The position numbers and the translations under genes are program-made. Below the pieces are notes generated by a model, which saw only the letters and a program-made list of their open reading frames with translations, ran no database searches and was not told the origin of the DNA. Source: Microbacterium sp. cf332 (GTDB taxonomy: Bacteria > Actinomycetota > Actinomycetes > Actinomycetales > Microbacteriaceae). From it: a DNA stretch of 64,000 bases. Location of the stretch: assembly GCF_900102175.1 (NCBI RefSeq), contig NZ_FNKN01000003.1, forward strand, positions 62,414-126,413, given 5' to 3'. This document shows, one piece after another, positions 55,854-64,000 of the stretch. How positions within the stretch are numbered: position 1 is the first letter of the stretch; every line of letters starts with the position of its first letter.

Positions 55854-58460
55854 GTGGCGCACCGGGGCGAGCGGGATTGGCTCGGAGCATCGGCGGGAGC
55901 GGGCCGCGACTACGCGCAGCTCGCGGAACGGATATCGGGGGGCATGTCGGTGCTCGTCGCGGGTCCGCGCGGGAGCGGACGCAGCTACGTCATCCGCGCC
56001 CTCGTCGCTCAGCTCGGGCGGCGCGACGTGCCCGTCGTCGAGCTGCATCCGTCGGTCCTGCTCTCGGCGGTGCCCTACGGCGCCCTCGACGCCGCCGCCG
56101 ACGCTCGGCTCTCGAGTCTCCGCGACCCTCGGATGTCGGAGCGCGTGGCGGCGGTCGTCGTCGTCGACGACGTCGACGCTCTCGACGAAGCGTCCGCGGA
56201 GCTCATCGCCCGCGCGATCGCGGCGCGGCGCATCGTCGCGGTGCTGGGTCTGCGGACGGCTCGCGCTCGGGCACGGCAGCTGCCGCCGGATGCGGGGCGC
56301 GCGCGGCGAGCGTTGCTGGACCTGTGGGCCGAGGGTCTCGTGCACCGCGTCGAGCTGATCGAGATGACCGACGGCGATGCGCGCGACCTCATCGAGATGT
56401 TCCCGGGAGCCGACCTGCTCGACAGCCCGACGCGAGGCGGGCTGACCTGGCGGGCCGACGGGTCGAGGACGCTCCTGCGTCAGCTCGTGCTCGAGGCGGT
56501 CCGCGCCGCCCGCAGTGACCGTGACCCGCTGCTGGCGGTGCGAGACGTCGCTCCCGAGAGCCGGCTGGCGCTCGCCGTCCGCGAGCACATCTCCGATCTG
56601 CCCACCGCGGATCTCGAGTGCCTCGCCGGTCTGTCCCGCCTGCCCCACCTCGACCTCGCCGCCGCCACGCGCATGTTCGACCTCGCGAGTGTGGACGCGC
56701 TGCTGTCCGGTGGGCAGGTGCACGCGGATGCCTCGCCGCTGCGTCGTCTGACCGTCAATGACGTCCTGGCGGTGGGGGCCCTCCGGAGAATCGCGGCTGC
56801 CCGCATCGATCGGATCGTCGACGAGGCCGGTCGTCGCATGCTCGCCGAGGCCGAGCACTGGTGGAGCCCCCCGATCGCGGCGTCGGTCGCCGAACGCTGG
56901 CACCGCCACGGTCTCGGCGGCTCGGACGAGCTCGCCCACGCATCGACGCTGCGGACGCGCGTGCTGCTCGACGCGGCCCGCGAGGCCAACGATCGAGGCG
57001 ACGTCGCGCACGCGTCCGCGCACGCAACCCACGGGGCGATCATCGACGACGTCCCGGCGTTCCGGCTCGAGATCGCGATCGCGCGGGGCGACGAGCTCGT
57101 CCCGTGGCTCGGCAGCGGTGACGGTGACGGTGACGGTGACGGCAGCGGCAACGGCAACGGCCGCCGCGCTGCTCTCGACCCGGTCGATGCGCGCCGGCTG
57201 GCCCGCCAGCGTGCGGATGCCTCGTCGACGCGTCATCCCGCCCCCGCGGCGCCGAGCGACGACCTGCGCGTCGAGACCCTCCTCCGAGATGCGGCCGGCG
57301 CATCCGATGTTCTGGACGACCGCCGCGCGGCCGTGCTCGCCGCGGCAGCCGCGGCGGTCGCCGACGCGTCGCCGCTGCAACGCCTGCGCGCGCTCACCGC
57401 CGCGGGGGCTGCGGAGATCAAGGCGGGGCGACTGGCGGCAGGGCGCGAGCATCACACCGCCGCAGGGCGGCTCCTCGACCTCCGCCCGGCACCGGTCGGC
57501 ATCACGCCGCGGAATCGCCTGGAAGCGCTCATCGTGCTGCTCGCCGCGCATCAGATCGCGGGCAGCGTCGGCTCGGGTGTGCTGGCTCGTCTGCGAACCG
57601 AACTCGGAGTCATGGCCCGGGAGGGCGGCTCCGACGACATGCTCACCGCGACCATCGCCGCTGCGTTCGGCCTGAATGCCGAGGGGCGTGCGGTCGACTC
57701 GCAGCGCGAACTGCCGCGTCTGGTGTCCCGCGCGCCGGCGGCTCCGTCGCGGCCTTCGCCGTCGATGCCGTTGCTCGGTATCGCCGACGAGTTGGCGACG
57801 GTCGGACATACGGCACAGGCCCGAGCCATCGTCGACCGGATCGGGCAGGTCGACACCCCGCTCCTGCGCCGGACGGTCGCCTACGTCGAGACGACGGTCC
57901 TCGTCGCCGAGGGGCGGCACGACGAGGCCCGCGAGCGGGCACGCGAGGCGGCACGGCTCTCAACCGGAGCGACCTCGGTCGCGTTCCGCATCCGCGATCT
58001 GTACCGACTCGCCCTCCTCGACCGGTCGCGTCGCGACGTCGTCGACGAACTCGTCCGGCTCGCAGCGACCACCGACCTTCCCGTCGCCGGGGAGGCCGTC
58101 CGACGCATCTCGGCGCGTGACCCCGCGGCGCCGTCGCCGCGTCCGGACGAACTGAGGCTGCACGCGCTCTGGGGACAGGATGCCGAGGGCTCCGCCGAGC
58201 GCGCACCCGCCGCCCGCCGCCATCCTTCGGGCCGAGGAAGCACAGCGGATGCCGAGGAGCTCACGTCACGCGAGCGCGAGGTCGCGCTGCTGATCGACGC
58301 CGGGCTCACCAATCGCGAGATCGCGACGCGGCTGTTCCTGTCGGTCAGGACCGTCGAGTCCCACATCTACCAGGCGCGGGGCAAACTCGGGGCGGTCTCG
58401 CGACGCGACCTGGGCGGGCGCGTCGCGTCGAGTGTCGAGCTCTCCGGCGAGATGCTGTGA
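55854..58460 (+). CDS. Large AAA-LuxR (LAL-type) transcriptional regulator
   Basis: 868 residues, GTG start with GGGGGGAGG. N-terminal ATPase: GPRGSGRS at 37-44, where the Walker Lys is replaced by Arg43, and Walker B VVVVDDVDALDE. The middle is helical, repeat-rich and may form TPR-like scaffold. Residues ~420-435 are GSGDGDGDGDGDGSGN, coded by a hexanucleotide repeat. The LuxR helix-turn-helix at ~802-862 reads LTSREREVALLIDAGLTNRE and IATRLFLSVRTVESHIYQAR. The signal and target genes are unknown; the divergent ABC exporter is a natural candidate. Confidence 0.9.
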   Translation: MAHRGERDWLGASAGAGRDYAQLAERISGGMSVLVAGPRGSGRSYVIRALVAQLGRRDVPVVELHPSVLLSAVPYGALDAAADARLSSLRDPRMSERVAAVVVVDDVDALDEASAELIARAIAARRIVAVLGLRTARARARQLPPDAGRARRALLDLWAEGLVHRVELIEMTDGDARDLIEMFPGADLLDSPTRGGLTWRADGSRTLLRQLVLEAVRAARSDRDPLLAVRDVAPESRLALAVREHISDLPTADLECLAGLSRLPHLDLAAATRMFDLASVDALLSGGQVHADASPLRRLTVNDVLAVGALRRIAAARIDRIVDEAGRRMLAEAEHWWSPPIAASVAERWHRHGLGGSDELAHASTLRTRVLLDAAREANDRGDVAHASAHATHGAIIDDVPAFRLEIAIARGDELVPWLGSGDGDGDGDGSGNGNGRRAALDPVDARRLARQRADASSTRHPAPAAPSDDLRVETLLRDAAGASDVLDDRRAAVLAAAAAAVADASPLQRLRALTAAGAAEIKAGRLAAGREHHTAAGRLLDLRPAPVGITPRNRLEALIVLLAAHQIAGSVGSGVLARLRTELGVMAREGGSDDMLTATIAAAFGLNAEGRAVDSQRELPRLVSRAPAAPSRPSPSMPLLGIADELATVGHTAQARAIVDRIGQVDTPLLRRTVAYVETTVLVAEGRHDEARERAREAARLSTGATSVAFRIRDLYRLALLDRSRRDVVDELVRLAATTDLPVAGEAVRRISARDPAAPSPRPDELRLHALWGQDAEGSAERAPAARRHPSGRGSTADAEELTSREREVALLIDAGLTNREIATRLFLSVRTVESHIYQARGKLGAVSRRDLGGRVASSVELSGEML
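57111..57158 (+). repeat. In-frame hexanucleotide repeat in the LuxR gene
   Basis: Eight hexamers: GGCAGC, four GGTGAC, GGCAGC, two GGCAAC. Encodes Gly-Ser, Gly-Asp and Gly-Asn pairs. Length changes by slippage would keep the frame. Confidence 0.85.
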
Positions 58461-58731
58461 CGCGTTCCGGGCAGGACGGCCCGGGGTACTGAGCCCGTAC
58501 TGCTCTCTCCGTCCCAGTGCTTCCGCACGGGCGAGGCGTGTCCTACGGTCGCTCCTGCGGGCCGGCATCGCGGTGGTCCCCGACGAACGGCCCCAAAACG
58601 TTCGGCGGGGCCACCGCGTCCACCGGCTCGAGTCCTCACGGGGACGAGGCGGTCGTGACGGCGCGCCGTCGATCGCAGCGTGCCCGGACGCGACGGACGC
58701 GCGTTCTCGTGGGAACGCGTCGCGCCGGCCG
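58461..58731. other. Non-coding gap between the LuxR gene and rraA
   Basis: No convincing gene on either strand. A GACGCGCGTTC/GAACGCGTC imperfect hairpin at about 58696-58721, beside the rraA stop, may terminate both convergent genes. Confidence 0.45.
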
Positions 58732-59199
58732 TCAGCGTTCGACGAGCACGCCGTCGGGGTCGGCCCAGACGTGCCGGCCCGGAACGAAGACGACGCCGGC
58801 GATCGAGACCGGCACATCCACCTCGCCGATGCCCGCTTTCGCGCTCTTGCGCGGGTTGGAGCCCAGGGCCTTCACCCCGAGGGGCAGCTCGGCGATCGCC
58901 ACGCGGTCGCGGATCGCGCCGTTGACGATGACGCCGGCCCAGCCGTTCTCGACGGCCGACGCGGCGATCATGTCGCCCACCAGGGCCGACTCGAGCGATC
59001 CGCCGCCGTCAACGACCAGCACGGCGCCCTCACCCGGAGAGGCCAGGACTTGCTTGACGAGGGCGTTGTCGCGGTGGCACCGCACCGTGCGGACGGGACC
59101 GTCGAACGCCACCCGGCCGCCGAGGTCGAGGAGCGGAAGGGCGAGCGAGTCCAGGGCGTCGCCGCGGTCGTCGTAGAGGTCGGCGGTGGCGATCGTCAT
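58732..59199 (-). CDS. rraA: RraA-family protein (HMG aldolase/ribonuclease E regulator type)
   Basis: 155 residues. Fold segments match RraA: TIATADLYDDRGDAL, VRCHRDNALVKQVLASPGEG, then the binding motif GDMIAASAVENGWAGVIVNG followed by AIRDRVAIAELPLGVKALG. In actinobacteria this family is usually a 4-hydroxy-4-methyl-2-oxoglutarate/oxaloacetate aldolase-like protein, because RNase E regulation is a Gram-negative function. ATG start. It is 47 bp downstream of the sulfurtransferase gene, likely one transcript. Confidence 0.9.
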   Translation of the reverse strand: MTIATADLYDDRGDALDSLALPLLDLGGRVAFDGPVRTVRCHRDNALVKQVLASPGEGAVLVVDGGGSLESALVGDMIAASAVENGWAGVIVNGAIRDRVAIAELPLGVKALGSNPRKSAKAGIGEVDVPVSIAGVVFVPGRHVWADPDGVLVER

Positions 59200-59246
59200 G
59201 CCGACAGGCTAGCGGCGCCGGCCGACGCCCGGTCCGACGGCTCCGA

Positions 59247-60098
59247 TCATGCTCCGGTCGCCGCGGGACGTTCGGGATGCTGCGACCACTGACTCCACGA
59301 GCCGGGATAGAGCACCGGACGGTATCCGGCCAGGCTGAGGGCGATCGCCTCGTGCGCGGCGCTGACGCCCGATCCGCAGTAGACGCCCACGTCGGCGCTG
59401 GGCCCGGCGCCGAGCCCGGCGAAGCGCGCACGCAGCTCGTCGGGGCTGCGGAAACGCCCGCTCTCGTCGACGTTCTCCGTCGTCGGCGCCGACACGGCCC
59501 CCGGGATATGGCCGGCGCGGGGGTCGATCGGCTCGACCTCGCCCCGGAACCGCTCGCCGGCGCGAGCGTCGAGCAGCAGTCCGCTGCGGGCGTGCTCGAG
59601 GACGTCGTCGATGCCGAGCACCGGGAGCGTGCCGGGGGAGACGACCGCGGTTCCCGCGCGCCCCGTCGACTCCTCGCCCCGCTCGAGATCGAACCCGGCG
59701 TCGACCCAGGCGGCGAGGGCGCCGTCGAGCACGCGGACGTCGCGGATGCCGGCGTCGCGCAGTACCCACCACGCGCGCCCGCTCGCCATGTTCTTCACAT
59801 CGTCGTAGACGACGACGGTGTCGCCGTCGTCGATGCCCCAGCCGTGAACGGCCGTCTGCAGCGCATCGGGAGAGGGCAGCGGGTGTCGACCCTCGCTCGG
59901 ATCGCCGTGCGAGGCCAGCTGCGTGTCGAGGTCGGCGTAGCGCGCCCCGGGGATGTGCCCGGCGCGGAACGCGGGGCGTCCGTCGGGCCGGTCCAGCCAC
60001 CACCGGACGTCGAGGACGCGCACGGGGCCGCCGTCGGGATAGCGGCCCGCCGCGAGCGCGGCGTGGAGATCGTGAGCGGTGGTGAGGATGCGGTCCAT
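59247..60098 (-). CDS. sseA: Thiosulfate/3-mercaptopyruvate sulfurtransferase (two rhodanese domains)
   Basis: 283 residues. N-terminal inactive rhodanese domain (RVLDVRWWLDRPDGRPAFRA, GHIPGARYADLD; Asp where Cys would be, VVVYDDVKNMASG). C-terminal active domain with persulfide Cys241 in VYCGSGVSAAHEAIAL. The CGSGV loop is closer to mercaptopyruvate sulfurtransferases. Transfers sulfane sulfur to cyanide or thiols. ATG start. Divergent from the ABC-2 exporter operon. Confidence 0.92.
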   Translation of the reverse strand: MDRILTTAHDLHAALAAGRYPDGGPVRVLDVRWWLDRPDGRPAFRAGHIPGARYADLDTQLASHGDPSEGRHPLPSPDALQTAVHGWGIDDGDTVVVYDDVKNMASGRAWWVLRDAGIRDVRVLDGALAAWVDAGFDLERGEESTGRAGTAVVSPGTLPVLGIDDVLEHARSGLLLDARAGERFRGEVEPIDPRAGHIPGAVSAPTTENVDESGRFRSPDELRARFAGLGAGPSADVGVYCGSGVSAAHEAIALSLAGYRPVLYPGSWSQWSQHPERPAATGA

Positions 60099-60172
60099 GC
60101 GTGAGATTCTCGCGCACCACGGGCGGCGGATGCGGCCGGAGCGATGTCGCCCACCGTCGCTAGTGTTGTCGC

Positions 60173-61114
60173 GTGCCAGAATCCGTCATCTCCGCTCGAG
60201 GGCTGCGCAAGACCTACGCCATGAAGGGCAAGCCCGATTTCGTCGCCGTCGACGACCTGTCGTTCGAGGTGGCGCCGGGCGAGTCCTTCGGGCTGCTCGG
60301 TCCGAACGGCGCCGGCAAGTCGACCACGATGAAGATGATCGGCGCCGTATCGACCCGAAGCGGCGGCGACCTGCAGATCCTCGGCCTCGATCCCGACCGG
60401 TTCGGGCCCGAGATCCGCTCGCGGCTCGGCGTCGTGCCCCAGCAGGACAACCTCGACGGCGAGCTGAACGCCCGCGAGAACCTCTACATCTACGGACGGT
60501 ACTTCGGCCTGCCGGGCAAGGTCTGCCACGAGAAGGCCGACGAGCTCCTCGCGTTCGCGCAGCTCGAGGACAAGGCGAAGAACAAGGTCGACCAGCTGTC
60601 GGGCGGCATGAAACGACGACTGACGATCGCGCGCGGACTCATCAACGATCCGCGCATCCTGCTGCTCGACGAGCCGACCACGGGACTCGACCCGCAGGCC
60701 CGTCACGTGCTGTGGGATCGGCTGTTCCGCCTGAAGGAGCGCGGCACGACGCTGGTGCTCACGACGCACTACATGGATGAGGCCGAGCAGCTCTGCGACC
60801 GCCTCATCGTGGTCGACAAGGGGCGGATCATGGCCGAGGGAACTCCGTCGTCGCTGATCCGCGAGCACTCGAGCCGCGAAGTGCTCGAGGTGCGCTTCGG
60901 CTCCGATCGCAATGAGCAGGCGGCGACGCAGCTACAGGGCATCGGCGACCGGGTCGAGGCGCTGCCCGACCGCATCCTCGTCTACGCGCACGACGGCGAG
61001 GCCGCCCTCGAGCGCGTCATGGCGGCGGGGCTTACCCCGGTTACGAGCCTCGTGCGTCGCTCCAGCCTCGAAGACGTCTTCCTGCGTCTGACCGGACGGT
61101 CGCTGATCGAATGA
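60173..61114 (+). CDS. ABC-2 exporter ATPase (NodI/DrrA-like)
   Basis: 313 residues, GTG at 60173, 6 nt after a TAGTGT box, likely leaderless. Walker A GPNGAGKSTTMKMIG, Q-loop PQQDNLD, signature LSGGMKRRLTIARG, Walker B LLLDEPTTGLD, H-loop TTHYMDEAEQL. The last is typical of daunorubicin/NodI-type drug or polysaccharide exporters. The C-terminal ~85 residues form the regulatory extension. It overlaps the first permease by 4 bp. Confidence 0.93.
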   Translation: MPESVISARGLRKTYAMKGKPDFVAVDDLSFEVAPGESFGLLGPNGAGKSTTMKMIGAVSTRSGGDLQILGLDPDRFGPEIRSRLGVVPQQDNLDGELNARENLYIYGRYFGLPGKVCHEKADELLAFAQLEDKAKNKVDQLSGGMKRRLTIARGLINDPRILLLDEPTTGLDPQARHVLWDRLFRLKERGTTLVLTTHYMDEAEQLCDRLIVVDKGRIMAEGTPSSLIREHSSREVLEVRFGSDRNEQAATQLQGIGDRVEALPDRILVYAHDGEAALERVMAAGLTPVTSLVRRSSLEDVFLRLTGRSLIE

Positions 61115-61971
61115 GCACGCAGACCGCGCACCCCACGCTCGAGGAGCTGCGGGCCGAGGCGATGGCGGGCGGCCGCCGGCCCCGCCGGTACGGCACCTGG
61201 TACGTCGCCGAGCACATGATCCGCGCGATGCGCGCCTACGGCTGGACGATCGTCGTCGGCGCCGTCGGGCAGCCGATCATGTATCTCCTCGGCCTCGCGG
61301 TCGGCCTCGCCGCCCTGATCACCGTGCCCGTCTCGTCGCACGGGCAGGAGGTCGGCTACCTCCCGTTCGTCGCACCTGCTCTGCTCGTGACCGCAGCCAT
61401 CGCGGTCGCCTCGGAGGAGATGACCTATCCCGTCATGGCGGGATTCAAGTGGCGCCGTTACTTCTACGGCTTCAATGCGTCAGCGCTGTCGAGCCCGCAG
61501 ATCGCGAACGGGGTGATCGTCGGGGCGACCGCACGCATGATCGTGGCGGTCGCCGCCTACTACCTGTTCATCTGGCTCCTGCCGTTCGGCGCCGTGCCGG
61601 CACCGGAGACCGGCTGGCTGTCGATCTTCGCGGGGGTCGCCGCGGGCGTCGCCTTCGGTATCCCGCTGATGGCGTACGCCGGCTCCATCCGCGACGACAA
61701 GGGCCAGTTCGCGCTCGTGCAGCGCTTCGTCTTCATGCCGATGTTCCTGTTCTCGGGCACGTTCTACCCCGTCGAGACGCTGCCCGTCGCGTTGCAGTGG
61801 ATCGCCTGGATCTCGCCGCTGTGGCATGGCGCCGAGCTCGGACGTGCGGCGACCTACGGCGCCGATATCGGCCCGGGGATGATCGTGGTGCACGCGTCGT
61901 ACCTCGTCGCGCTCGCCCTCGTGGGCTACCTCTGGGGTCGCCGGGTCTTCACCGCGAGGCTCGCCGCATGA
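61111..61971 (+). CDS. ABC-2 exporter permease 1 (NodJ-like)
   Basis: 286 residues, start overlapping the ATPase stop (ATGA). Six membrane helices. PVMAGFKWRRYFYGFNASAL and FMPMFLFSGTFYPVETLPVA are typical of ABC-2 membrane proteins. It is a close relative of the next permease (shared MPMFLFSGTFYP / LPMFLFSATFYP block), so the two probably form a heterodimer after an old gene duplication. Substrate unknown. Confidence 0.92.
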   Translation: MSTQTAHPTLEELRAEAMAGGRRPRRYGTWYVAEHMIRAMRAYGWTIVVGAVGQPIMYLLGLAVGLAALITVPVSSHGQEVGYLPFVAPALLVTAAIAVASEEMTYPVMAGFKWRRYFYGFNASALSSPQIANGVIVGATARMIVAVAAYYLFIWLLPFGAVPAPETGWLSIFAGVAAGVAFGIPLMAYAGSIRDDKGQFALVQRFVFMPMFLFSGTFYPVETLPVALQWIAWISPLWHGAELGRAATYGADIGPGMIVVHASYLVALALVGYLWGRRVFTARLAA

Positions 61972-62798
61972 GCGCCGTTCTCGCGCCGGAGACCTCGCCG
62001 GTCGGGCGCCGTGGCGGCGTCCGAGCCCTGTGGGCGGGCAACCCGGGGGCGGTCGTGCAGCGCGGCCTCATCGCCGCGCGGTCGTCGAGCTGGATCGTCG
62101 TGCTGTCCGGTTTCTTCGAGCCCGTCTTCTACCTCGCGTCGCTCGGCATCGGACTCGGCGCGCTCATCGGCGACGTCGAGACCTCGACCGGCGCCGCGGT
62201 GCCGTACGCCGCGTACATCGCACCCGCACTCCTCGCCGTCTCGGCGATGAACGGCGCGGTGTACGACTCGACGTGGAACGTCTTCTTCAAGCTCAACTAC
62301 GGCAAGCTCTACGAGGGCATGCTCTCGACCTCGCTCGGCCCGCTCGACGTCGCTCTCGGCGAGATCCTGTACGCACTGCTGCGCGGACTCGTCTACGCCA
62401 CCGGTTTCATGATCATCATGCAGGTGCTGGGGCTCAACCTCGCCTGGACGGCCCTGCTGGCCCTGCCGGCCGTCCTGCTCATCGCCTTCGGCTTCGCGAG
62501 CGTCGGCATGGCGGTCACCAGCTACATGAAGACGTTCCAGCACATGGACTGGATCAACTTCGTCCTGCTGCCGATGTTCCTCTTCTCGGCCACGTTCTAT
62601 CCGATCACGGTCTACCCCGAGTGGGTTCAGGTGATCGTGCAGGCGCTGCCGCTGTGGCACGGGGTCGAGCTGATCCGCGGGCTCACGACCGGCATGCTGT
62701 CGGTCGGCATGCTCTGGCACGTCCTCTACTTCGTCGTCATGATCGGGGTGGGTCTCGTCTTCACCACGAAGCGGCTGCGAGCGCTGTTCCTCGACTGA
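61968..62798 (+). CDS. ABC-2 exporter permease 2 (NodJ-like)
   Basis: 276 residues, ATG overlapping the preceding stop (ATGA). A short cytosolic start (MSAVLAPETSPVGRRGGVRA), then six helices, with YDSTWNVFFKLNYGKLYEGM and LLPMFLFSATFYPITVYPEW. Same family as permease 1. Last gene of the three-gene exporter operon. Confidence 0.92.
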   Translation: MSAVLAPETSPVGRRGGVRALWAGNPGAVVQRGLIAARSSSWIVVLSGFFEPVFYLASLGIGLGALIGDVETSTGAAVPYAAYIAPALLAVSAMNGAVYDSTWNVFFKLNYGKLYEGMLSTSLGPLDVALGEILYALLRGLVYATGFMIIMQVLGLNLAWTALLALPAVLLIAFGFASVGMAVTSYMKTFQHMDWINFVLLPMFLFSATFYPITVYPEWVQVIVQALPLWHGVELIRGLTTGMLSVGMLWHVLYFVVMIGVGLVFTTKRLRALFLD

Positions 62799-62846
62799 AC
62801 ACCGGTCGATCGAGCCCCGACCGTCGGGTCTCGCGGCCGCCGCGGC

Positions 62847-63830
62847 TCAGCGCGACTCGATGACCTCGCGCGCCTTGCGGATGCGCCGCGGATTGACAGG
62901 GTGGGTGGCGAGCAGCACCTTGCCGCGGGAGTGCAGCCTCTGGAGGTCGTCGTACGCCTCGGCCACGTCGGCGAGGGGGTAGAACCCGGAGACGAGCGGC
63001 GACACGGCGCGCTTCTCCGCCAGTGCGACGACCGCGCGCAACTGCGAGGTGCCGTGGGCGACCGCATCCGGACTGTCGGACAGGAGAGCGACCTCGCGAT
63101 CGCGACGATCGGCACTGGACCGGAACTTTGGGCCCGGTACGCCGAGGGCCTCGGCGACCTCGCGGCCGTCCTGCCCGAAGTTGTCGATGAACGCGTCGAC
63201 GCCGTTCGGCGCGAGGGCGCGGATGCGCGTCACGATGCCCTCGCCGTATCGCACCGGCTTGACCCCGATCTGGCGCAGATAGTCGAAGTTGCGATCACCG
63301 CAGGTGCCGATCACGCGAGCGCCGCGGTGCATCGCGATCTGGGCCTCCATGCTGCCCACGCCGCCCGCGGCCGCCGAGATGACGATGGTGTCGCCCGCGC
63401 CGATCTTGAGCTCGTCGAGGATGTCGAGCGCTGTCGTCCCCGCGAGGTACAGGCCGCCCGCGGTCTCGAAGGTCACGCTGCGCGGCTTGCGGACGAGGCG
63501 GTCGACGGAGATCGTCACGTGGCTCGCCTGCGCACCCGAGCGCAGATGCCCGACGACGTCCGACCCGACGGGGAAGCCCGATGTGCCCGGTCCCGCGGCG
63601 ATGACGGTGCCGGCGAAGCAGCTGCCCGATCGTCGCGGGAACGCGTCATCCCACTCCTGCTCGGCGCCCGAACGCACGAAGCCGTCGATGTGATTGAGGC
63701 CCATCGTGATGACCTCGACCGTGACCTCGCCCGGCCCGGGCTCCGGCAGGGGCCGCGTCACGAGACGCAGCACGTCGGGCCCGCCGGCCTCCTCGTACTC
63801 GACGACCGCTGCCTCGCTGACCTTCTTCAT
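62847..63830 (-). CDS. Zinc-free NADPH:quinone-oxidoreductase-like MDR protein
   Basis: 327 residues. GroES-like N-domain (VVEYEEAGGPDVLRLVTRPL, GLNHIDGFVRSGAEQEWD), then the Rossmann domain with ISAAAGGVGSMEAQIA for NADPH. No structural- or catalytic-zinc cysteines, so it is of the quinone oxidoreductase group. ATG with GAGGAG. Single gene, followed by the short gap to the ABC-2 operon on the other strand. Substrate unknown. Confidence 0.9.
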   Translation of the reverse strand: MKKVSEAAVVEYEEAGGPDVLRLVTRPLPEPGPGEVTVEVITMGLNHIDGFVRSGAEQEWDDAFPRRSGSCFAGTVIAAGPGTSGFPVGSDVVGHLRSGAQASHVTISVDRLVRKPRSVTFETAGGLYLAGTTALDILDELKIGAGDTIVISAAAGGVGSMEAQIAMHRGARVIGTCGDRNFDYLRQIGVKPVRYGEGIVTRIRALAPNGVDAFIDNFGQDGREVAEALGVPGPKFRSSADRRDREVALLSDSPDAVAHGTSQLRAVVALAEKRAVSPLVSGFYPLADVAEAYDDLQRLHSRGKVLLATHPVNPRRIRKAREVIESR

Positions 63831-63899
63831 GACGGGCTCCTCACGTGATGTGAGTCGAACAGTAGACCCGCCTGCCCGCCCGGAGGAGGTCTTGACATG

Positions 63900-63935
63900 A
63901 CGGATGCCGCGACCCCGAGGGGCCGCGGCATCCGT
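63900..63935 (-). terminator. Terminator hairpin at the right edge
   Basis: ACGGATGCCGCG pairs with CGCGGCATCCGT around a 12-nt loop. It follows the stop of the minus-strand gene at 63951. Confidence 0.85.
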
Positions 63936-63950
63936 CGTGACGACAGGAGG

Positions 63951-64000
63951 TCAGCGGGTGGTCGCCGCCTCGCCGATGTTGCTGTCGTACTCGATGTCCT
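63951..64000 (-). CDS. C-terminal tail of a gene entering from the right
   Basis: Only 15 codons and a stop are visible, ending DIEYDSNIGEAATTR. The frame is supported by the terminator directly after it. Too short to assign a family. Confidence 0.45.
   Translation of the reverse strand, partial: DIEYDSNIGEAATTR

Noticed and set aside
57111-57158. Tandem hexamers as a CRISPR or minisatellite array
   Set aside because: Units are 6 bp without spacers and lie in frame inside the LuxR gene, so this is a coding microsatellite.

Overview
The window is chromosomal DNA of a high-G+C Gram-positive bacterium (about 70 % G+C by eye), most likely an actinomycete of the family Microbacteriaceae (Microbacterium-like). 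Evidence: perM-purN-purH synteny as in actinobacteria, a monomeric NADP isocitrate dehydrogenase, a RamB-type regulator divergent from GTP-dependent PEP carboxykinase, WXG100/FtsK-type VII secretion genes, an Ada-AlkA fusion, sugar ABC importers without their own ATPase, and many genes whose start codon sits about 6 nt after a TANNNT box (leaderless mRNAs). I see no rRNA, tRNA, insertion sequence, prophage or CRISPR array.

Layout. 1-4.4 kb: purine permease (partial), perM, purN, purH. 4.5-19.9 kb: a type VII secretion (T7SS) island. It has an RDD-FHA membrane protein, a 1525-residue FHA/FtsK motor and two effector modules. Module 1 (10.7-14.9 kb) has a WXG100 protein, a WXG-like partner, a large helical/membrane candidate effector and three unknown genes. 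Module 2 (17.1-19.8 kb) has a small helical partner, a DUF1023-type alpha/beta-hydrolase and a lipoprotein. Between them lie a flavin disulfide oxidoreductase on the other strand and an 840-bp non-coding stretch of inverted repeats. Both modules start with the same 24-bp palindromic element at the same 25-bp distance from a -10-like hexamer. 20-22 kb: alkylation repair (Ada-AlkA, Ogt). 22-26 kb: a heterodimeric ABC exporter preceded by a 28-codon leader ORF and hairpins, a candidate ribosome-mediated attenuator.

26-28 kb: BadF-type sugar kinase with CE7 esterase. 28-33 kb: icd, an acetyltransferase, an L,D-transpeptidase, a lipoprotein. 33-38.6 kb: ROK regulator, sugar-binding lipoprotein, two permeases, ROK sugar kinase. 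38.6-40.8 kb: Nudix, FAD-linked oxidase, small membrane protein. 40.8-43.5 kb: nagA and a cytoplasmic GH20 hexosaminidase. Matching 23-bp dyads in front of the ROK regulator and of the hexosaminidase suggest one amino-sugar regulon. 43.6-46.0 kb: a ZTP (pfl) riboswitch, glyA and folD. 46.1-48.6 kb: amino-acid ABC importer. 48.8-53.5 kb: AlkZ-like protein, ramB, pckG. 53.6-58.5 kb: ABC exporter and a giant LuxR regulator. 58.7-64 kb: rraA, sulfurtransferase, an ABC-2 exporter, a quinone-oxidoreductase-like protein and a gene tail.

Intergenic spaces carry several imperfect palindrome families; one is exactly 71 bp in three places (after purH, glyA and pckG). The most promising undescribed elements are the shared T7SS promoter element, the leader-peptide/hairpin region before the exporter pair, and the palindrome families.
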